From assembly GCF_947179165.1 (NCBI RefSeq), contig NC_077238.1, positions 46,194,293 through 46,258,292 of the forward strand: DNA of 64,000 nt, in the 5' to 3' direction. The notes beneath the pieces were generated by a model. The model saw only the letters and a list, made by a program, of their open reading frames with translations. It was not told the origin of the DNA and made no database searches. This stretch comes from Solanum dulcamara (lineage: Eukaryota; Streptophyta; Magnoliopsida; Solanales; Solanaceae). This document shows, piece after piece, positions 12,001 to 23,319 of this stretch. Position 1 is the stretch's first letter. Every line of letters starts with the position of its first letter. A program made the position numbers and the translations under genes.

Positions 12001-12279
12001 ATGTATGGAAGGGATGCTCCTACAACAACTTATCATTCCATGGTGGAAACACAAAAAAACACCACACTTACAAGGCACATTGAGGTCAATGATATGAAAG
12101 AGGAAAAATATCATAAAGCATGGAGGAAACACTACCTCTGAGGATATAGTGATACAACTTTAGGAGATGGCCAGGAAGTTGGTGAAGAGCTTATACCGTT
12201 GGATTCAGAAAGAGAAAAGATTGTGGAAGGATATAGTAATGAAACTACAAGGGTACTAGCCTAAATTACACTACTATAG

Positions 12280-12700
12280 TGTTATATGGAAGCCACCAGA
12301 ATTACATAAACTGAAATGTAACACTAATGGAGTTTCAAAAAGAAACCCTAGATCAAGTTCATATGGTTTTTGTCTAAGGAATTCACATTGAAACTTAGTG
12401 TATGCTAGAGCAGCAGGTATTGGTATTGCTACCAACACAGAGGCAGAGTCACTGGCAATACATAAGGCATTGGAGTATTGTTGGAAAAAAAGGTTACATG
12501 AGTAATTATTGAAACCTATTCACTAACTTTGATGAATATGATAAGAGGGCAATGGAAAATACCTTGGCAGTTTGTGGAAAGAGGGGAGAATATAAGGAAG
12601 AGACTAAATAAATTAAATGCAAATATCATTCACCCATTCAGAGAGGGTAATAATGTTGTAGATCTATTGGCTAAGGAAGTAGTGGTTCACAGCATGTAAT
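12280..12700 (+). pseudogene. LINE RNase H domain
   Basis: RNase H would remove RNA from the cDNA hybrid. Readable pieces are VIWKPPELHKLKCNTNGVSK (about 12283), SSYGFCLRNS, AAGIGIATNTEAESLAIHKA and LEYCWKK (about 12410-12485), then NNVVDLLAKEVV (about 12650). The family's catalytic residues would fall in the D-G-S block, the E of AEA and the D of VAD. Here DG has become TN in CNTNGVSK, the Glu is kept, and the last block reads VDLLAK. Stops and frameshifts at 12393 and 12504 confirm decay. Confidence 0.75.
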
Positions 12701-13808
12701 GGAATTCAACAACTTTGAGGATCTACCAACCACCATCAGAAGGCAAATAAACATAGATGAAGAACAAATACCCACATTGTGATTTACAATGAGGAGAATT
12801 ACAATTCAATAGTGAGCACAACAAAAGTATTTACAAAAAGGTCATGGCTACTGCACATATTTATAGAATCTCCCTACATCAGCATAAAAAGTACTACACT
12901 AGCTATCATATTAGAAAGTTAGGCTCGAGATACTTAGAAGCTTCACCGAAAAGACAAACAGGCAATAGATTTAGATTCTACCATTGGATTTTAAGAATGA
13001 ATGAAGAGAGTGAGGCACCACCATAACTTTATTTGAGAAAACACATAAATATGAATAAGGTTAATCTTCAAGAAGATAAAGGACCAATAATGGGGAAAAT
13101 AGGAGAAGAGGGAGTACCACAGTTCAATGCACAAGAGAACCAATAATTGTTCTTCAGGCCTTTGGAGAAGAACCCTGACCACCTATGAAGAAAGAAAAAA
13201 GATCAGGACAGAAGAAAATGAGAAGACAATGAAGAACAAAGGAAGAGGAGTTACCAGGTGGGAATTTGATAGAAAGAGTATCCACCATTTCATGAAGGGC
13301 ATGATCTTGGAAATGAACCAAAGAATAAGCCAGAAAAACTGGGAGTTCCTCTGACAACAAAACAACATTCTAAAGCGGAGAAGGCGGAGGAGAAAGACTT
13401 CTACATACTCCAATAGCTTAGAAAAATATAGACACAAATTAGGAAACCTAGTGGTAATAGTATTGGGCTTTATCCCATTTATTTGTGATTTTTAAATTAT
13501 GAATACCTAAATTGCATAACAATGTTTGAGGGAACCATGATGAATTATCGACGTAAGTTAATATAAAAAATGATAGTAGAATGGTTTTTATGCATGTATT
13601 ATTTTTCTGATCGGTTTGATTACTTTATAACGGTTGCAAATATTAGACCTCGCCTTATTCTTTCTTTTAATATCAAGGAGGTAACAAATGGGAAAAAAAT
13701 TATAAAATGAATATTTGAAGCTATCAACCCTCATCTAATTTCTTGAATGGACCAAGGGATAACTAATTTGGGATCAAAGGTAAGGGTTAGTAAAGCATGA
13801 TTAAATTA
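12700..13808. other. LINE 3' untranslated region and unassigned AT-rich DNA
   Basis: From 12700 to about 13440 the sequence is purine-rich on the plus strand and probably belongs to the LINE 3' end. The overlapping 60-84-codon frames at 12844-13437 on both strands have no recognisable features. From 13440 to 13808 nothing was identified. The stretch ends at AATTA (13804-13808), the proposed left target duplication of element D. Confidence 0.4.
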
Positions 13809-14575
13809 TGTCACATCCTAATTTCTTGCATCATGATGGAACCTACTATAACCTACAAGTAGGTGAACCAACCCATAACCCGGAACAACGAGTAATGGTT
13901 TTAAGGGTAGAAACTAAACAAGAAAAAGCAATTCTAATATAAATAGAAAAGATAAGAGAAAGACAAGCCAAGATAAATATATACAACTGAACCCTCCTAG
14001 AACTTATATGTCACTAATACACAGCCGACTAAAACAAATGAGAAAAATTCCCCAAAGTGGAATATAGAAACAAGACTTGTCGCAAAAATAAAACACTAGT
14101 CTATATCTACAGACAGAGACCAGAATAGTACAAAATGCCAAGTGTTCACCCCAATCTATAGATCAGACTAGTCGAAGCTCAATTCAATGCTTTTCATTAG
14201 TTCTCAGACTTGCATCACAAAAAAGACATGCAGAGTGTAGTATAAGTACCAAAATAACATGTTCCAGTAGGGATCATAGGCTGACTGAACATAAAAATTA
14301 ATAACTATATGAAAAGGAGGAATATGAAAAAACAAGGTCAAGAGCGGAAGTCCAAAATAAAGCAATGAAGTGCACATGAGTGTAGAAAGAACTAACTAAA
14401 GTAATCTGCGGCTAAATTACACCTAATTGTACCCCCATAATCTCAAAAGGTACACTCATGTGCAAATTGAATAAAAGCCTGAATGGACCCCCATAGGACC
14501 GATAGGTACATAAAATAGCTACAACTATAAGAACCAAATCTAAGAAACCAAGATCGAATAATATAGAACCAAAAC
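13809..14575 (-). mobile_element. Element D 3' LTR, distal part
   Basis: Begins TGTCACATCC (element-strand 3' end GGATGTGACA). It aligns along its length with the D-family LTR at 23320-24060, including the tracts near 14140-14290 (compare 23690-23810) and the ACCGATAGGTAC-like block near 14505. It is interrupted at 14576 by a solo LTR and resumes at 17815. Confidence 0.75.
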
Positions 14576-14932
14576 TGTTATACCCCACACTTTTAAACTC
14601 AAAATGTCTCATAAGTTCCTTAGACATTATCATCTTAACCAGATACGCTACGACACTATCAAATGGCTCTAAGGAAGGGAGAATATGATACCCCATAGTA
14701 GAGAAGGTTGGAAATAGAGTCGTAAGAATCCAGAAGGAATTAAAGGCCAAGTGATGAGTCGTAGGACTTGACTCACCTACGTAAGCTACTAGCTTAGAAG
14801 TCTTACATACTTGATCTACTTGAGGACATACCAAGCTTATGTAGCATGTATTACATGGTCTCTTTAAATAAGACGAGATGACGATCCTATGAAAGGGAGC
14901 AAAACTAGTTTCCAAACTTACAAAAGTGAAAT

Positions 14933-14991
14933 AAGCAGGTGACAAGCAAGCAGGTGACAAGCAAGTAGGTGAAAATCAAGAAGGTGACTTA
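14933..14991. repeat. 15-bp tandem repeat, four copies
   Basis: AAGCAGGTGACAAGC occurs twice perfectly, followed by two altered copies (AAGTAGGTGAAAATC and AAGAAGGTGACTT). It lies upstream of the LTR promoter module. The L2 LTR carries related AAGCAGGTGGGTCACC repeats at 53370-53420. Confidence 0.9.
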
Positions 14992-15093
14992 CCTACTTGG
15001 GTTAGACCTTGCTGCCACATGGCATCAGATGATTGGCCACAGGGGTTGAGGTGGCACCCTAGAAGACTTCCATGTGTCATCCTAGGGGGATGC

Positions 15094-15131
15094 CACGTGG
15101 CACCTTCTAAAGAAGTGTATATATGTATATT
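15094..15131 (+). promoter_or_regulatory. LTR promoter: G-box plus TATA
   Basis: A perfect palindromic G-box GCCACGTGGC (core 15094-15099) precedes GTATATATGTATAT (15117-15130) by about 18 bp. This is the spacing expected of a TATA promoter, with transcription starting near 15150-15160. G-boxes are bound by plant bZIP and bHLH factors. The same order is seen in the L2 LTRs. Confidence 0.55.
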
Positions 15132-15214
15132 TGGATGACTACTAAGTCATTCTTCTTCTATTTGGAGCTTAAACTCCAGCAAACAAAAGAAGAGGAAGAA
15201 CGTGAGGAACAAAG

Positions 15215-15253
15215 AACAAGGCAGCCATGGTTTTCTAAGAATTAAAGGTAAGT
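15215..15253 (+). promoter_or_regulatory. Exon-like start codon context followed by a 5' splice donor
   Basis: Downstream of the TATA box the LTR reads AAGGCAGCCATGGTTTTCTA, a near-ideal plant start context. AAAG then precedes GTAAGT at 15248-15253, a consensus 5' splice donor. A stop (TAA) lies between ATG and donor in this copy. The same layout appears on the minus strand of both L2 LTRs, so it is an inherited feature of the family. Confidence 0.45.
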
Positions 15254-17814
15254 TCTTAAATTATTCTCTGTGAATTAAATATCTACGATGTTCCTCAACC
15301 ACATGAAGATGTATATATGTATCTTACGATGTCTACGGAATTAATTCTTTAGCTTGGAACTTAAGAGAAAGTTGAAAGAACAAAGAGATAAAATATTAAG
15401 ACCTAGTTAACAAACCCGTTTTTGAATGAGACTGTTGTTAGTAATATTAGTATAACTTCTTGTGTACAGCTTCGTTTTAAGTGATTCAATATTTTTTGGA
15501 AATATATTTCATAGTTTTATAACTTTCATTCAGCCTTTAAAATCCATTTTTGCATTTATCTACTCAAAAAAGGGTGATGAAGTATAGAGGAGGTACTGCC
15601 CAGATTTTGGTTTTGGACATCTTACACGGACTTCTATTGGTATTTTTGGCATATCATTTTGTACAGAATTGATGTAGGGGTGATTAAAAATAGTATGAGA
15701 CCCTAAGAAACATGTCTATAACTTTCATGAAGGACATAAAGACTGTTTCCCTCAATTACCCCTTCGAAATGAAGCAACAATACAAGACAGTAAACTGTCC
15801 AGAATTCATGTTTTGATAGTTTTGAGTGAGTTGTTTGGGGTTTGTATTGTGAAATGTTGGTGTGAATTGCTTGAAAATATACTGCAGGTTGTTTTTGTTG
15901 GTTGGTGATAGTGTTTAGGGATCTAATTGGAAATTTGGATATGGCACGTTATAGGGGAGGTGCTTCCCAATTTTCGTTAACGTCTTAACTAATTAAAGAA
16001 CTAGTTGAGGAGACGAACAAGGAAATAGGTTCCATGAATACTAAGGTGCAACCTAAGATATTGGAAAGTTAAGAGTGGTTGATATTCATATTACTTTCAT
16101 ATTGAATAGGGTCAAAGGACGACAAGGCGAACAGGATAAAGAGTAACTCATAAGAGGTATGTAAAGCTTTCTCTTGGCATGTTTTGGTATAAGTACATAT
16201 AGTTATCTTTCTTTCCTTTTGGAAAGTCTTAGAATTAAGTGAATAGTATGTGGAATGTGGGGATAATTCCATTCCTAGAACTCCAGGTACGCCTCATAAT
16301 CCCTAACCATGGTTAGGTGTTGACACCCCTACAAGAATTGAGCATTTCCTGTTAAGGCTTCTACGTGCTAAAGAGTAGTGTATGGGAAACTCTATTTTCT
16401 TTCTCTCGATATGTACTTGGTATGAAAATGAGATTATGATGCCATAGTTGTTCACCGAGCCCCAAGATGGGCCGGGTATGAGATATGTACATAATGACTA
16501 CCTAAAGGAAAGTACAGACTATATAGAGTTTACTCTCTTTCTTTTCTGGTATGTCTTAGTTGTAAGTTAAATATGATGTGAGATATGGAGTAACTCCATT
16601 CTTAACATCTCCTATTTACGTTTGAATATCGAACTTTGATAGTAGTTGAACTATTTCCCTGGAAACTTCTGTATGTTAAAAAGGTACCAAATGTACAGGC
16701 TCCAAGTCTTAAGGACTATACGAGACTAAGTCTTTTTGATTCCATAAATGATTTGTCCCTATGTTAATACATGTATAGGGTCCCCAAGATTACTTTTAAG
16801 GCAGCCCATAATGGCATTTAGAGGACCCTCGAGATGACTACACAGTTATTCGGGTCCTCAAACAAAAGCTTAACTTTCTTATTCTATTGAGTCTCCAATA
16901 ATGATTTAAACTGCATATAGTTGCTTACTACTCTACTCGTGTATATTGTAGCACTTCTTTCACCTAGTCTTGGGCCGGGAATAGTAATCGTGCATAATTC
17001 ACTGCATTGTCCACCGAGCCCCTAACTAAAGGGTTGGGATACGTATGTATATATATATGATGATGTGTTGTAATAAGGTGGTGATGACACTGGGTTATGA
17101 TGATCTTACAGGTGTATCCACCGGACCCCTGATAGGGCCGGCTATATGATATAATTTGAACATGCATGTTTTTATGATTCACAAAGTACAAGTCCAGAGG
17201 CTTCTTTTATGATATACTGGATTCTCTGCTTCTCTGCTTCAAATATGTTTCCAGTTATGCTATGTTATGTTTTACATACTCAGTACATATGTCATACTGA
17301 CCCATCTTTTCTTAGAGGGGGGGCTGCATTTTATGCCCACAGGTATAAATATAGGTTGTGGGAGTCCGTTAGCTTAGGATTCCACTCAGCTTAGCGGGAA
17401 GAGGCTCCATTGTATCGGAGCCTAGTTTTTGACACTGGCCGTTGATGTATAATATTGTTTTGTTATTCAGGGGTACGAAGGGGGTCCTGTCCCATTATAT
17501 GTAATCATTAATATTGTTAGAGGTTTGTAGACATGTATACATGGGTTGTGTATATTAGTTTAATTCAGCTAGGTCTACATGATGTATGGTATATGTTATT
17601 ATGTTATGGCAGCTTTGTCGGTTTGCATGCCCTTTTATGTTATGACACAAACGAAAAGGGCAACAGGTTTATGAAAATGCTATCGCCCAATGGGGCTCTA
17701 TTATATGATATTATTTTATTTACAGTTCAATTTGACCATAGCTGATAGTTAGGTATACGGGGGGTTCAGGTCGGACCCCAGTCACAGCCTATGGGGTTGG
17801 GTCATGACAAGAAC

Positions 17815-20220
17815 CTTAAATCAAACCAATAGAATCTAAAAGAACAGAGGTTGAACCTCTAATCGAATGCTCACCGGAAGTACCCAAGTAACCGATCAAA
17901 AGTATAAAATAACTAAGGTTGGACCTCTTTTTAGATGCTCTTAATAAGAATCCGAATGATCAAGGCTAGACCTCTAATTGGATGCTCTTTGAAATGGCAA
18001 TATGATAGAGGTTGGACCTTGAATCTGGATGCCCAACATATGTGCCAAATATTTCCACTGTAGGTGCTCCCATTGATCAATAGTTACCAAACTCTATGGA
18101 TCACCAACCACACCTACTAAATTAATTAAATCCTCTAAGTTGAACCCCAAGCCAATCTTGAATCATGGAACAAAACCCAATGTTGCTATAAAAATTGTAA
18201 AGCTGCAGAATTGGGACTTAAGGATAGAATGTTATTAAAGCAAGCATATCGCCTAGCTAAGGCCTAAAATATTATACTCAAGTATTCTACACTAGTATAC
18301 AAGGATCTAAGATGGCTAAAATAATGTCAGAGCAAATTTAAGGCCTATCGGGTCCAAATCATGCATTTCTTATGCAATCTCTTGCCAATCAGGCTAAGGC
18401 CACATATTCTACAACTAGACAAATAAAAAAAGTTTACAAATACACTACAAGGCATGGGTGATCAACAAGGCAAGTAGCATGCTCACAAGTACCCGATAAA
18501 ATTCTGAAATAGCCCTAAAGCATGATTTCTAAATGTCTAAGCATGATTCAATCACTAACCAACCCGAATTCCAACTAATTAATAAGCAATTACATTTCAA
18601 GCTCAGTCTAAAGAGAGGAAAGCCATAGACTACCTATTGGCTGATCACACGCGCTTCCAAATAACTAAACTAGAGCTTTCCCCTTTCAAACGGGCTCCAA
18701 ATGCTGCCACATAATTAAAAATACATACACAAAGTTAATACAGTTGTTTTGACATTAAAGTTAATAAAATCAGAGATGTGCCATTTTTGAAATCAAAAAT
18801 AGAAATGTGGAACCCGCTTTACTAATTCCAAAATTAAGGTGAAAAGGTCATAAACACTACCCCAAACATGTATTCCATAATGGGACACAATTCGGTTCTT
18901 GGAATAGTAGAAAACAAGACATGCAATATTTTAAACATTAAGACACCATTAAAGAGATAAGGTAGCAGCTTATTTTAATAGTTTACCTCACATGAAACCT
19001 CCCCAACACTTTTCAAACACTCTATTACGTTCTCCTAGCAAATCCCCATAACCCAGCCTTTTGAATCACTTAATTTGGATAAACAAAATGAGGGACATAT
19101 TCACTTTAGAACTTTAAGAAATATTGTAAATCACATTTGATTTTTTAAATAAAGACCAAACAGAGTTGCCCATCACAATAATAGGGACACATATCACCAT
19201 CACAATCATCCCTAAAAATGACCCTTGTGATCTTAGGGGTCAAGCCTCGCTATCGCGAAGACCAACTAAAGTCAACCCAAGTCATTGACTCATCACAATC
19301 AAATATGCACTAAATATTTAACCTTTACTACATAAATATGAACATACTAACCTACTAACCTTCAACTCATTCTTTACCTAGCTACTACCCCAATAAATTA
19401 ACGACCAAATATGGAAATTGAAGTGAGAATTTGAAGAGTTGATCATTTCTTCAAATGAAAAGAAAGAGAGGAAGTGAGAAGTAGGAAGAGGAAAAGTGAA
19501 GCATCCATTTAATTTTTTTCGGGTCAGGTTTAGGGTTAAACCCTTGTCTTTAAAGTAAAATAAATAATTTAAAGAATGTTAGCATCATGCGCTTCTACAT
19601 ATTCACAGATTGATGACAAAATGGGTCAAATTGCTCCATTTACAAAGGAATTAAATAGTTCTGTGGGTAATAGACACATTCAAAGTAAAGGTATTTTTCT
19701 GAAAAAATGGGACAACTTCAGTCGTGTGTTGATGTCTTTTCTCAAAATTGGACGTCAATGGTTCAAGGTGCTTTGGGTCTAGACCAAGCTTCTACCGATC
19801 GTAGACTTTTTAAATGGTCGTAGAAGACCACTCGTAGGATTTTATAGAGGTTGGTCTTGGAGTCTATGGACCCCTTTCTATGGTTTATAACATTTTCTAT
19901 GGGTCATAAGACCTATTCATATGAACTTTGTCCACATTCCAATATCTACTGGTATACAACACTAAATTCTATGACTAATTCTTATGGGTCATACGACTTT
20001 CTACTAGTCGTAACAAGGCTTGTATAAAGGACCTTAATGACAAAATACACTAATGAAAAAAATTGTACTAAGTTTCCAAAGGTTCTACTAGCCCTTCTTA
20101 CACCTCGTAGAAAACTCTACTGGTTGTAGAGTTGGGTGATAGACCTTGACAACTCACTTTCTCAAAATTTTCTCTTAGATCTTAGAATTCATCTAAGTTA
20201 AAATAGTACAGGGTGTCACA
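17815..20220 (-). mobile_element. Element D 3' LTR, proximal part
   Basis: Continues the LTR interrupted at 14575, giving about 3.17 kb in total. The stretch 18600-18860 aligns with 24980-25200 of the other D-family LTR. The last 580 bp (19640-20220) align with 62270-62746. On the element strand the LTR starts TGTGACACCC at 20220. The region near 17820-18040 holds three or four dispersed copies of an AGGTTGGACCTCTAATTGGA-like phrase. No coding sequence is present. Confidence 0.65.
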
Positions 20221-20233
20221 ATATCTCCCCCTT
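20221..20233 (-). other. Polypurine tract of element D
   Basis: The element strand reads AAGGGGGAGATAT immediately before the LTR start TGTGACACCC. This is the plus-strand primer of reverse transcription. The same AAG(A/G)GGGAGATAT motif precedes the LTR of element C at 31672-31684. Confidence 0.8.
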
Positions 20234-21600
20234 GGGATCATTCGTTCTCAAATGATGATTAAGCTTAGGATCTACATAAGGAACAAATACAATGCAAGAG
20301 CTTAAAATATCAAACACAAGAATAACTCATTCAATTACTCAAACTTAAGAAAATACTAATTTCAAAAATAGGAGTAGGAATATTACCTTCAACATCGGCA
20401 CTAGGAGGAACGAATAGATCTGAGTACTTAGCTTTCATATCCTTCTCGAAGAAATTATTTTGCCATAAAACTTTGACTGAAGCTACCTATTTGGTCCTCA
20501 ACTTACGAACCTGACAATCTAGGATTTGGACTGGAATCTCCTCATAGGAAAAACTATCTTTCACTCCAATGTTTTCTGTCAGAACTATGAGTGAAGGATA
20601 TCCCAAGCATTTCTTAATCTTGGAAATATGGAGCACCGGATACACGACATCTAACTCAGATGGAAGCTCTAAGTCATACGCAACATTTCTAATGCTCCTT
20701 ATAATCTAGTAAGGACCAATGTATCAAGGACTCAACTTCCCTTTCTTCTTAAACCTCAAAATTCCTTCATGGGCAAAACTTTCAAATACATCCACTCATT
20801 TACCTCAAGCTCTAATTCCCTTCTCCTAACATTACTGTAAGATTTATGATGTCTTTACATAGTTTTCAGCCTCTCTTGAATGGTCTTTACCTTCTCCATA
20901 CCTTGATGAACCAAGTCTAGTCCTATCAACTCATCTTCCATAACTTCAAACAAACCAATTGGCGATCTAGACCTCCTCTCATAAAGAGATTTATATGGAG
21001 CCATTTAAATGTCAAATGAATGTTTTTATTGTAAGAAATTTCAATAAGCGGAAATTGATCATCCAAATTACCCTTGAAATATATAACACATGATCTGAAC
21101 ATATCCTCACGAGTCTTAATTGTATGCTCTGCCTGACCATCTTTCAGAGGATGAAAATGAGTACTAAGATTCACCTTCGAGCCTAAACCTTTTGGAAGTT
21201 ACTTGTAAAACTAAGTAGTAAATTGGGTACCTTCTTTTAAGATGATTTACAAGTGAACTCCATGAGATTAAACTATCTCTCGAATGTATAACATTGCATA
21301 ATTCTCGGCCGAATCCATAGTCATAACGGGCAAGAAGTGGGCTAATTTGGTCATCCTTTCTACGGTTACCCAAATCGAATCATGTTGTTTGCGTGACTCT
21401 ATAATTAAGTCCATATTAATCATCTCCCACATCTACTCTTGCAACTTTATATTCTGAGCAACACCACAAGGCCTTTGATGCTCAACTTTGATTTGTTGGA
21501 AATTCGGGCACTTGGACGTAAAATATGTTATGTCTTTCTTTATACCATTCCACCAATAGACTTCTCTCCGATCATGTTACATCTTTGTAAAGCCTGGATA
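20234..21600 (-). pseudogene. Element D integrase, degraded
   Basis: Integrase inserts the cDNA. On the minus strand from high to low coordinates come the zinc-binding end (VYWWNGIKKDI near 21560 and KVEHQRP near 21485), then the core (DSIWVTVERMTKLAHFLPV near 21390 and SAENYAMLYIREIV near 21300). Next are GTQFT near 21230, HFHPLKDGQAEHTIKTREDM near 21145-21090, and PLIEISYN. The C-terminal part at 20400-20755 reads RNVAYDLELPSELDVVYPVL and then VKVLWQN. In the core, the block usually SDRGTQFT reads LKEGTQFT, so the catalytic Asp is lost. Several stops interrupt it. Confidence 0.85.
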
Positions 21601-21899
21601 AATTGAATATCTAGGGCTATGGTCCTCTACTATTATTCTATCTCGGAGATCGTCAACACTTGGAATACATAATATGCCTTGATATCTCAATACTCCATCT
21701 CCCTCCTTTGGGAAAAGCCAACACTTTCTTTTTATGAACATCTTCTTTAAATTAAAGGAGGATAGGATTTTGATCTTTCTTTTCGTTTACCTTTATAACT
21801 AAAGAAGACTCAACCCAATTCTGAATGATAATACCTCCCTCATTAGAGTTCACAAGAAGAACTCCTAAACGTGTAATTCTATGCACCTTTTCTTGCTAT

Positions 21900-22450
21900 T
21901 TCTTTCTTCTCTTCCTTAACATGAGCAGTACTCCCTATGGATAACCTACTAAGAGCTTCAGTAACAATATTAGCTTTACCTAGATGGTAGAGAGTACTCA
22001 TAACATAATCCTTGAGAAATTCAAGCCATATCCTCCGCCTCACGTTCATATCTTTCTAACTAAAAACATATTGCAAGCTCTTGTGATTTTTGAACACATC
22101 CACATGCATGACGTTGAGATAATAACACCAAATCTTAAGACAAATACTACCGCTTCCAACTCTAAATCATTAGTCAAATAATTTCTTTCGTGGATCTTAA
22201 GTTATCTAGAAGCATAAGCTATGACATTGCATTTATGAATCAACAACCAGCCCAATCTAACTCTAGGTTCATTGCAATAAATGATGAAGCCATATTTTCC
22301 CTTGGGTAGGGACAAAACTGGAGCAATAGTCAACCTCGATTTCAACTCTTAAAAACTCTTCTCATAAGCATTGAGCCATTGAATATTAGTTCTCTTTTGC
22401 ATCACATGTTCAAGGCGATAATATGAAAGAAAATCCAATAAACCTTCTAT
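21900..22450 (-). pseudogene. Element D RNase H, degraded
   Basis: Minus-strand pieces in family order are FELKSRLTIAPVLSLPKGKY (about 22345-22290), IIYCNEPRVRLGWLLIHKCN, VIAYASR and LKIHERNYLTNDLELEAVVF (about 22200-22140), and a weak tail to about 21910. The RNase H catalytic YCDAS block reads YCNEP here, so the first acidic residue is gone. It follows the RT in the minus direction, as in all Ty3/gypsy polyproteins. Confidence 0.75.
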
Positions 22451-22469
22451 AGTAACCACCCAAACCCAA

Positions 22470-23319
22470 GAAACTTTGTATATCTATCGGAGATGTGGGT
22501 CTGGGTAAAATATTTACTACCTCAATCTTCTGTTAATCTACTCGAATACCATCAACATAAATAATATGGCCTAAGAATGCAACAGATGCAAGTATGAACT
22601 AAAAGTTAGAAAACTTAGCATACAACTCCTTTTCTTTGAGAGCATGGAGAACAATTATGAGATAGTCGACATACTCCTCCTCATTCCTCGAATAGATCAA
22701 AATGACATTGATAAACACAATAGCATACATGTCTAAGTACTTGTTGAACACTCTATTTATAAGGTCCATAAATGCTACATGGGCATTAGTCAAACAGAAG
22801 GACATAATTAGGAACTCATATTGACCATACATGGTTCTTAAGGCTATCTATGGGATATCAAGTATAGCAATTATTAGGAAATAATTGTGTTAGGGCTGTA
22901 GCAATGAGTGTTGTAGATGGTCTAACAAAACGAATGGAAGTGATTGACAAAGGATCCTTTCAACAATTAACTAATTTTACCTTTCTAATATTTATTACGT
23001 ATTCAAATTCCCTCACTTTCAATTGATGATAGCCTGATCTGAGGTCTATCGAGGAGAAACAAGTGGCAGCCTAAAGTTGGTCAAAAAGACCATCAATTCT
23101 CAATAGAGGGTATTATCATTTATAGTAACCTTGTTCAGCTTACGATATTCAATGCATATTCTTAAAAAGCCATCTTTCTTTCGCACGAATAGGATAGGAG
23201 GGCCCCAAGTTGAGACACTCGGCCTATTGAATCCTTTATTGAAAAGATATTTAAATTTCTCTTTTAACTCTTTTGCCTATACGGGACCCATTTTATATGG
23301 CATAATAGAAATAGGTTAC
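22470..23319 (-). pseudogene. Element D reverse transcriptase, catalytic Asp pair lost
   Basis: Visible order on the minus strand is PISIMPYKMGPV (near 23310), [53 protein letters not shown] (to about 23100), then MYGQYEFLIMSFCLTNAHVA (22832 down), INRVFNKYLDMYAIVFINVI, LIYSRNEEEY and KEKELYAKFSNF. The active-site motif F-I-D-D of this lineage reads F-I-N-V, so both metal-binding aspartates are replaced. Coding sequence runs right up to the inserted LTR at 23320. About 40 codons between protease tail and RT start are missing on the far side of that LTR. Confidence 0.9.

Larger units (their letters stand above)
8200..13440 (+). mobile_element. Degenerate L1-type LINE (non-LTR retrotransposon)
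   Basis: The plus strand carries, in order, an ORF1 zinc-knuckle protein, an apurinic-type endonuclease, a reverse transcriptase, a zf-RVT domain and an RNase H. This is the usual arrangement of plant L1-clade LINEs. It is 5'-truncated: the first readable codons are already mid-ORF1, and its left edge is the LTR at 8199. Many TAG/TGA codons and frameshifts interrupt it, and RT motifs after the fingers are missing. No poly(A) tail or flanking duplication was found, so the 3' limit is approximate. Confidence 0.8.
14576..17809 (+). mobile_element. Solo LTR of the L family (3.23 kb) with target duplication
   Basis: Begins TGTTATACCCCACAC and ends GGGTTGGGTCATGACA, the same ends as the L1 and L2 LTRs but on the plus strand. 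It is flanked by AAAAC (14571-14575) and AGAAC (17810-17814), a 5-bp duplication with one change. No internal domain is attached, so it is a solo LTR left by recombination between the two LTRs of a former element. It contains a G-box/TATA module and a splice-donor-like site (15094-15253). The 182-codon minus frame across 14412-14960 spans the junction and is not a gene. Confidence 0.85.

Noticed and set aside
13127..13437. Overlapping frames on both strands after the LINE
   Set aside because: Purine-rich bias of the LINE 3' region opens frames on both strands; compositions are unlike proteins and no motif is present.
14412..14960. Longest open frame in the window (182 codons, minus strand)
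   Set aside because: It crosses the junction between the D LTR and the solo LTR at 14576, resembles no protein, and reads through LTR sequence whose other copies are not open.
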